A stretch of 10,536 nt of DNA, taken from positions 1 to 10,536 of the forward strand of contig JAWXCH010000550.1 of assembly GCA_034440595.1 (NCBI GenBank), written 5' to 3'. The DNA is from JAWXCH01 sp034440595 (lineage in GTDB: Bacteria; Planctomycetota; Planctomycetia; Pirellulales; JALHPA01). The notes beneath the pieces were generated by a model, which saw nothing but the letters and a program-made list of their open reading frames with translations, was not told the DNA's origin and did not search any database. Position numbers and translations under genes: made by a program. Position 1 is the stretch's first letter. Each line of letters starts with the position of its first letter. Of the stretch, positions 6,259-10,536 are shown piece by piece.

Positions 6259-7569
6259 CTAACCTCGACCATGCACCCGCATTCGCACGCTAGCTGGCCG
6301 GACGCTGCCCAACGAGTCGATTTCGGCCAGCGCCTGACTGACGGCTCCCTCGCCAGCGACATGCGTCATAATGACCAGCGGCACAATGCCATCCCCATTC
6401 TCTGCGGATTCGTGCTGAATCATTGAGGCAATCGAGATACCGTGCTTGCCCAGCGCACCGGTGATCTCCGAGAGGACGCCCGGCCGATCCACCACGTTAA
6501 ATCGCAAATAAAACCGACCCTGCGACTGGTCATGCTGCAACTGCGCTACGGTTGGCTGATGCTTCGACCACAGTTCTAGCGTACGAAAGGTGATTTGCGA
6601 ACGCCCGGCGACCATGTCGATCATGTCGGCGACGACGGCCGAGGCGGTTGGCATCTGCCCGGCACCCAGACCATGAAAGAACAGCCTGCCGACGGCGTCT
6701 CCCATGACCGCGACGGCGTTATACGCGCCACGAACTTCGGCGAGCGGTGTCCCGATTTTGGTCAGTGTCGGCGAAATATGAACTTCTAATTGATTACCCT
6801 GCAACTGTGCCACGGCCAGCAACTTGATGCGGTACCCTAGCTCTTTTGCATAACGCAGATCGGCCGACTCCAACGTGTCGATCCCGCTACGTGGAATGTC
6901 GCGCCAATGGATCCGCGCACCAAAGGCCAGATGAGCCAGAATCGCTAGCTTCTGTGCAGCGTCGCTGCCATCTACATCCATCGTGGGATCCGCTTCAGCG
7001 TAGCCCAGCTTTTGTGCCTCTGCCACGGCAGTGGCGTAGTTGGCATCCTGCTCCTCCATCTGCGTCAGAATGAAATTGCTCGTGCCATTCAGGATGCCAC
7101 GCAGGGAGAGAATCTGGTTGGCACTGAGACACTGGCTGAGGTTGGTGACGATCGGTATACCGCCGCCGACCGAAGCATCAAACGCAATCGCACGGCCAAG
7201 TTCGCGTGCGCGATCAAACAACTCCGGCCCGTGTTCGGCTAGCAGAGCTTTGTTTGCAGTTACGACATCTTTGCCGCTTTTCAGCAGTTCCAGCATGATC
7301 GACCGGGCTGGCTCCAAGCCGCCAACTAGATGCGCTACCACCGTGATCTCGGGATCCTGTGTGATCTTTCGCAGATCGTCTGAAACCAAGCCGGCGGGAA
7401 GGGTCAATTCACGTGGTTTGTTCAGCCGGCTGACCACGACCTGCTGCAATTTCAGTTGCTGACCAGCGTGCCGCGCTAACCGGTCCCCTTGCTCCAATAG
7501 CAAACGAGCAACGCCGGTGCCGACGGTCCCCATTCCAACGAGGGCAACTTTGGTGGTCTTGGTGGTCAT
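6259..7569 (-). CDS. hom: Homoserine dehydrogenase with C-terminal ACT domain
   Basis: Reduces aspartate semialdehyde to homoserine with NAD(P)H, the branch point to threonine and methionine. The protein is 436 residues, typical of the monofunctional bacterial enzyme. Seen in order: the nucleotide-binding Rossmann motif VALVGMGTVGTG (8-19), TANKALLAEHG (104-114, Lys107), SVGGGIPI (133-140), LNGTSNFIL (160-168), YAEADPTMDVDGSDAAQKL (190-208, Lys207 the probable catalytic lysine), then an ACT domain from RFYLRFNVVDRPGVLSEI (352-369) to the end, which usually senses threonine. The start is the ATG at 7569, because it places the Rossmann strand seven residues in; a TTG at 7605 would add an odd 12-residue leader. 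Neither has a Shine-Dalgarno site. It is first of the hom / ApgM-like / lysC run, and a 204-base spacer separates it from the sugar transferase gene upstream on the same strand, enough for its own promoter though I see no clear one. Confidence 0.97.
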   Translation of the reverse strand: MTTKTTKVALVGMGTVGTGVARLLLEQGDRLARHAGQQLKLQQVVVSRLNKPRELTLPAGLVSDDLRKITQDPEITVVAHLVGGLEPARSIMLELLKSGKDVVTANKALLAEHGPELFDRARELGRAIAFDASVGGGIPIVTNLSQCLSANQILSLRGILNGTSNFILTQMEEQDANYATAVAEAQKLGYAEADPTMDVDGSDAAQKLAILAHLAFGARIHWRDIPRSGIDTLESADLRYAKELGYRIKLLAVAQLQGNQLEVHISPTLTKIGTPLAEVRGAYNAVAVMGDAVGRLFFHGLGAGQMPTASAVVADMIDMVAGRSQITFRTLELWSKHQPTVAQLQHDQSQGRFYLRFNVVDRPGVLSEITGALGKHGISIASMIQHESAENGDGIVPLVIMTHVAGEGAVSQALAEIDSLGSVRPASVRMRVHGRG

Positions 7570-7773
7570 TTGCGCAAACGTAGGTCGACTGAAATGCAAA
7601 AGCAACTAGAAGGGAATACAAGCAGCCAGAATGCCGCTTTTTCCCGCGATCAAATGTAACTTATTACCATGTGCGGTGATAGCACAAATTGGTGATCGTA
7701 GAATGTAAGCCATAACGCGGAAAGACTGGGCATACCCCGCCGTAAATTTGGCCAGATCCGAGTCTTCCTCGCC

Positions 7774-9237
7774 TCAATAGGCGTTCTGCTTCGAGAGGAC
7801 CGTGAAGATGGTCTTGAAGAGGATTTTTACATCCAGCCAAGGGGACCATTCGCGGATGTATTGATGGTCGAATTCGATCCGCTTTTGCATCTTTTCCAGC
7901 GTGTCGGTCTCGCCACGCCAGCCGTTCACCTGAGCCAGCCCGGTGATGCCCGGCTTGACCTTATGCCGCAGCATGTAGCCATGAATCAGCTTGCGGTAGC
8001 CCTCATTATGTTGATTGGCATGCGGGCGAGGGCCGACCAGCGACATGCTCCCCCCAATGACATTGAATAACTGTGGCAGCTCGTCCAGCGAAGTGCGGCG
8101 AAGAAACGCACCGAGCCGGGTAACGCGTGGGTCGTTCCGCGTCGCCTGAGCGACGTCGGTATTCTCACAAACGGTCATGGAGCGGAATTTCCAGACGTTG
8201 ATCTGCTGTCCCCCTAGACCGTAGCGTTTCTGTCTGAAAAAGACTGGCCCTGGCGAGGTCAGTTTGATGCCGATGGCGATCAGCAGCATCGGAATGGAAA
8301 CAGCCAACAGTATGCAACTTGCCAGCGCGAAATCCACCGCGCGCTTGACCAGCCCGTCGACTCCATAGAAAGGGTTTTCAAAGACGCTGACGGCTGGCAA
8401 GCCGCCGATTTGCGTCCATCGCGAGTGCAGCAACTGGAACACGAAAAAGTCCGGGACAACATAGACCGAGGCGGTGCTGTCGCTCAGTTGTTCGAGGACC
8501 TTTTTGATCCGTTCTTCGGCACGCATCGGAAATGTGATATAAACGATTTGCGTTTCGCCTCGGCGGCATTCCTCAACCAACTGATCAATATCGCCGAGAT
8601 TTACTCCAACATCGTCCGGTATCTGTGGCAGACGACTGGTCTGTCGATCATCATAAAAACCGCTGAGATGCATGCCTAATTCCGGTGCATGCTGAATATT
8701 ACGTGCCAGTTGAAATGCCAGCTCATTAACGCCAACAATTGCGAACCGCCGCGTATTAATCCCGCGCATCCGCAGGACGCGTAGAATTAACCGCAATGTG
8801 ATTCTTCCGACAGCCATGATCAGCGCCGTGGTGGCCCCCCAACGAATGGCCTCGCTCACTGGGAGGTCAAAGTAGTTATCCGCAGAGGCCAAGGCTATCA
8901 GAGCAATCAGCACGAGCAACCAGGTACCGAGCGCGCTCAGGATCTCTTGATCGGTCGCGGTACCACGCCAGGACCGATACAGGCCGGTGACTTCAGCGAT
9001 GAGAAAATGCAATACGATGGCAACCGCTGCCAGTGCCACCAGACGGTGGTCCAGCTCATGCGGTTTTGACCAAGCGGCTAGCGGAATTCCGATGCTGATT
9101 GCCGCCGCGTCACAAAAACGATGCACCGGCACCAGCCAGGATCGTTGGGCATGAATGGTTGTGCGCGTTGGGGACATGTCGGGTACAAAGCTGCGATTCA
9201 ACACTGGACTGCCGCGAACTGCGCGGAAAACCGGCAT
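7774..9237 (-). CDS. wcaJ: Undecaprenyl-phosphate glucose phosphotransferase (WcaJ-like)
   Basis: Integral inner-membrane enzyme expected to transfer glucose-1-phosphate from UDP-glucose to undecaprenyl phosphate, the first step of exopolysaccharide assembly. It has 487 residues. Predicted membrane segments lie at about 42-57, 66-86, 103-120 and 132-152, then a soluble nucleotide-fold-like region (RRFAIVGVNELAF, 163-175), a re-entrant hydrophobic helix (about 303-327) and the bacterial sugar transferase catalytic domain: TSPGPVFFRQKRYG (327-340), WKFRSM (349-354), QATRNDPRVTRLGAFLRRTS (364-383), DELPQ (385-389), LVGPRPHA (400-407), HKVKPGITG (425-433) and GETDTLEKM (442-450). Many of these blocks match E. 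coli WcaJ closely. The start is uncertain: neither ATG (9237 or 9177) has a ribosome-binding site. I keep the outer one, but the later one (M21) better matches the WcaJ N-terminal length. No Wzx, Wzy or glycosyltransferase genes flank it, so it looks like a solitary initiating transferase. Confidence 0.95.
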   Translation of the reverse strand: MPVFRAVRGSPVLNRSFVPDMSPTRTTIHAQRSWLVPVHRFCDAAAISIGIPLAAWSKPHELDHRLVALAAVAIVLHFLIAEVTGLYRSWRGTATDQEILSALGTWLLVLIALIALASADNYFDLPVSEAIRWGATTALIMAVGRITLRLILRVLRMRGINTRRFAIVGVNELAFQLARNIQHAPELGMHLSGFYDDRQTSRLPQIPDDVGVNLGDIDQLVEECRRGETQIVYITFPMRAEERIKKVLEQLSDSTASVYVVPDFFVFQLLHSRWTQIGGLPAVSVFENPFYGVDGLVKRAVDFALASCILLAVSIPMLLIAIGIKLTSPGPVFFRQKRYGLGGQQINVWKFRSMTVCENTDVAQATRNDPRVTRLGAFLRRTSLDELPQLFNVIGGSMSLVGPRPHANQHNEGYRKLIHGYMLRHKVKPGITGLAQVNGWRGETDTLEKMQKRIEFDHQYIREWSPWLDVKILFKTIFTVLSKQNAY

Positions 9238-9288
9238 TTGGCGAAAACGGCAAAAACTCTTGGTGTGCTGAAATTTAGCTCACAGATA

Positions 9289-9328
9289 GCCACCGGGACG
9301 AAGCCCGGCGGGCACCATTCCAAGTGGC
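9289..9328 (-). promoter_or_regulatory. GC-rich stem-loop in the sugar transferase leader
   Basis: CCGGG (9293-9297) pairs with CCCGG (9304-9308) around a 6-base loop, which on the minus strand reads CTTCGT. GCCA (9289-9292) can extend the stem by pairing with TGGC (9325-9328) across a 16-base bulge. It lies roughly 50-90 bases before the 9237 start codon, so it would fall in a 5' untranslated leader. There is no U-tract, so a terminator is unlikely. I recognise no known riboswitch class. Confidence 0.4.
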
Positions 9329-9356
9329 AAATCGCTGATTGCAGTTGGCTTGAACC

Positions 9357-9380
9357 GGTCACTTTCGGCCGAAAGTTACC
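9357..9380. promoter_or_regulatory. 24-base near-perfect palindrome, candidate operator
   Basis: The core ACTTTCGGCCGAAAGT (9361-9376) is a perfect 16-base palindrome. It is extended by GGT (9357-9359) and ACC (9378-9380), with a single mismatched pair between them (9360 and 9377). It sits about 120 bases before the WcaJ-like start at 9237 and about 305 bases before the lipoprotein ATG. A T-run at 9384-9388 follows on the plus strand, so a plus-strand hairpin terminator is an alternative, although no plus-strand gene lies just upstream. The symmetry fits a dimeric regulator site. Confidence 0.5.
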
Positions 9381-9612
9381 CGCTTTTTGATGTTTTTAAG
9401 CCGACTGATCGCTCAACCATCAATTTTCCGCAGTTGGCAGCGAACCTTCCCTAAAGAGACCGACAGAGAGACTGTTCAGCCGTTGGGGATAGTTGTATGT
9501 TACGGAAAAGTCGTCTGTTAATGGCTGTAACGAATTTGACGCCGTATTTGCCGCCAGATTTCAATGGCCTGAACTATCGCAAGCTATTTTCATTTGAATA
9601 GCCTTTTTGAGT

Positions 9613-9629
9613 GCGAACTTGGAGTTCGC
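9613..9629. promoter_or_regulatory. Inverted repeat upstream of the lipoprotein gene
   Basis: GCGAACT (9613-9619) and AGTTCGC (9623-9629) are perfect 7-base arms with a TGG spacer, 55 bases before the lipoprotein ATG. It could be an operator or a leader hairpin; a 3-base loop is tight but possible in RNA. Confidence 0.4.
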
Positions 9630-9672
9630 CAGGAAAGGGACCAACGTTATTTCAATTTTATGGGGCTAAACC

Positions 9673-9678
9673 AAGGAG
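9673..9678 (+). promoter_or_regulatory. Strong ribosome-binding site of the lipoprotein gene
   Basis: AAGGAG at 9673-9678 is a strong Shine-Dalgarno match, 6 bases before the ATG at 9685, and fixes that start. It is the only strong one in the window; the minus-strand genes largely lack one. Confidence 0.85.
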
Positions 9679-9684
9679 CGTGTT

Positions 9685-10536
9685 ATGAAGTCAATGTATT
9701 GGATGTTTGCGGTGTGCGGATTGGTCATGATGACCGGTTGTAGCGAAAGCAAAGTGGAAGTGCCGGGCACACCCGATGGTACCATCGTTGCTGTTGCGCA
9801 AGGGCTGGACTCCAACCAGCCAGAAGTGATCTGGGCAGCACTTCCAGAGAAGCACAAGAAGGATGTGAAGGATCTGATCGTCGCCTTCGCAGATCAGGCG
9901 GATCAGGATGTGTACGAACAGGGATTTGCCGTATTCAACAAGGCCGGAAAGCTTTTGGCCTCGAAGAAGGAATTCATTCTGAATCACCCAATGGTTGCGG
10001 CGCAGAAAGAAAGCATTGCGCCAAACTACGATGTCGCTGTCGCACTGTTCAGCGACATTGGGAATTCGGATATTAAGACCTTGGAAGGTCTGAAGAAGAC
10101 GGATCCAGGCACGTTTCTAGCTGATACCGGCAGCAAAGTGATGAAGAAGAGCAAGGAGATTGCCAAGTCAGTCGCTCCGGAAGCCGCCAAAAATAAACTC
10201 GATAGCTTTTCTGGCGTTAAAGCAACCGTGGTCAAGAGCGAAGGGGACAAGGCAACTGTGAAAGTAACAGGCGCAGATGGTAAAGAGCATGAGGAAGAGC
10301 TTACCAAGATCGACGGAAAATGGTTGCCTACGGATCTGGTTGAAAAGTGGGACGATCAGATCAAGGGGGCCAAAGAGGCGATTAGCAAGTACAAACTGAC
10401 ACCAGAGCAGAAGACACAGGCTTTGGATGCGATTAAGCAACTCGACGCTACCCTCGACAAAATGCTCGCGGCCAACTCGCAAGACGAGTTCAACGCCGCA
10501 GTCGGTGAGGCAATGAGCAAGGCATCAGCCTTACCA
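9685..10536 (+). CDS. Putative lipoprotein of unknown function (3' end outside window)
   Basis: The frame is open from a well-supported ATG to the last base, giving 284 codons with no stop, so the protein is truncated by the window. The N-terminus is a short lipoprotein signal: Lys2, a hydrophobic stretch (about 4-17) and the lipobox MTGC with Cys19 as the probable lipidated residue; Met rather than Leu at -3 is slightly atypical. The mature protein is rich in Lys, Asp, Glu and Ala and predicted soluble, so it should be tethered to a membrane facing the periplasm. A first part (about 28-110) contains VIWAALPEKHKKDVKDLI and EFILNHPMVAAQK. A later part (about 180-225) reads ATVKVTGADGKEHEEELTKI then DGKWLPTDLVEKW, a beta-rich pattern reminiscent of the end of NTF2/DUF4878-like domains. 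The tail is helical with KLTPEQKTQALDAIKQLD. I do not recognise the family and assign no function. It is divergent from the WcaJ-like gene. Confidence 0.85.
   Translation, partial: MKSMYWMFAVCGLVMMTGCSESKVEVPGTPDGTIVAVAQGLDSNQPEVIWAALPEKHKKDVKDLIVAFADQADQDVYEQGFAVFNKAGKLLASKKEFILNHPMVAAQKESIAPNYDVAVALFSDIGNSDIKTLEGLKKTDPGTFLADTGSKVMKKSKEIAKSVAPEAAKNKLDSFSGVKATVVKSEGDKATVKVTGADGKEHEEELTKIDGKWLPTDLVEKWDDQIKGAKEAISKYKLTPEQKTQALDAIKQLDATLDKMLAANSQDEFNAAVGEAMSKASALP

Larger units (their letters stand above)
9238..9684. other. 447-base divergent intergenic region with several inverted repeats
   Basis: This spacer lies between the minus-strand sugar transferase and the plus-strand lipoprotein gene, so it should hold both promoters. 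I see three inverted repeats (annotated separately), a ribosome-binding site at its right end, and only weak promoter-like boxes: on the plus strand TTGACG (9536-9541) followed after 18 bases by TTCAAT (9560-9565). It becomes visibly A/T-richer right of about 9380. No RNA gene or coding frame convinced me. Confidence 0.6.

Noticed and set aside
7570..7773. Terminator or promoter between the WcaJ-like gene and hom
   Set aside because: I found no stem with a U-tract and no convincing -35/-10 pair on the minus strand, so nothing is annotated there.
9357..9388. Rho-independent terminator on the plus strand
   Set aside because: A hairpin followed by a short T-run is present, but no plus-strand gene ends nearby; an operator role fits the location better, though the terminator reading is not excluded.
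9121..9390. Plus-strand frame of 89 codons overlapping the 5' end of the WcaJ-like gene and the spacer
   Set aside because: It runs antisense through the transferase N-terminus and its last part translates the palindrome; no Shine-Dalgarno or homology.

Overview
This looks like an ordinary stretch of bacterial chromosome with housekeeping genes, moderate GC content and few Shine-Dalgarno sites. Several traits fit a planctomycete of the Pirellula/Rhodopirellula type: a valyl-tRNA synthetase with lineage-like insertions, an aspartokinase with a duplicated regulatory half, a stand-alone WcaJ-type sugar transferase, a lysine-rich lipoprotein of unknown family, and repeat-rich spacers. The taxonomic call is inference from gene architecture; there is no rRNA here to confirm it. 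I found no tRNA, rRNA, CRISPR array, transposase or phage gene.

Layout. At 1-2282 (+) is the 3' part of valS, whose start lies outside the window. A 438-base spacer (2283-2720) follows. It carries a composite palindromic repeat that can fold as an outer stem enclosing two hairpins, and then a perfect TATAAT box. At 2721-3134 (+) is a bifunctional-nuclease (DUF151) family gene. It converges, with a 6-base gap, on a three-gene minus-strand group transcribed as hom (7569-6259), an alkaline-phosphatase-superfamily gene of the ApgM / proposed homoserine kinase type (6179-4971), and lysC (4913-3141). Upstream of hom on the same strand is a WcaJ-like undecaprenyl-phosphate glucose-1-phosphate transferase (9237-7774). 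A 447-base divergent spacer (9238-9684) with three inverted repeats separates it from a plus-strand lipoprotein gene (9685 to the window end, 3' incomplete).

How the genes work together. LysC phosphorylates aspartate and Hom makes homoserine. The gene between them belongs to a family that has been proposed to phosphorylate homoserine, so the trio reads as an aspartate-to-threonine module in which the usual ThrB is replaced. Both LysC and Hom carry ACT domains, so end-product control is expected at both steps. The WcaJ homologue would start a polysaccharide on the inner-membrane lipid carrier, but no other polysaccharide genes are visible. The most useful leads are the homoserine-kinase candidate, the zinc-ribbon insertion in ValRS, and the structured elements in the two long spacers. 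I see no evidence for a wholly new multi-gene system in this window.
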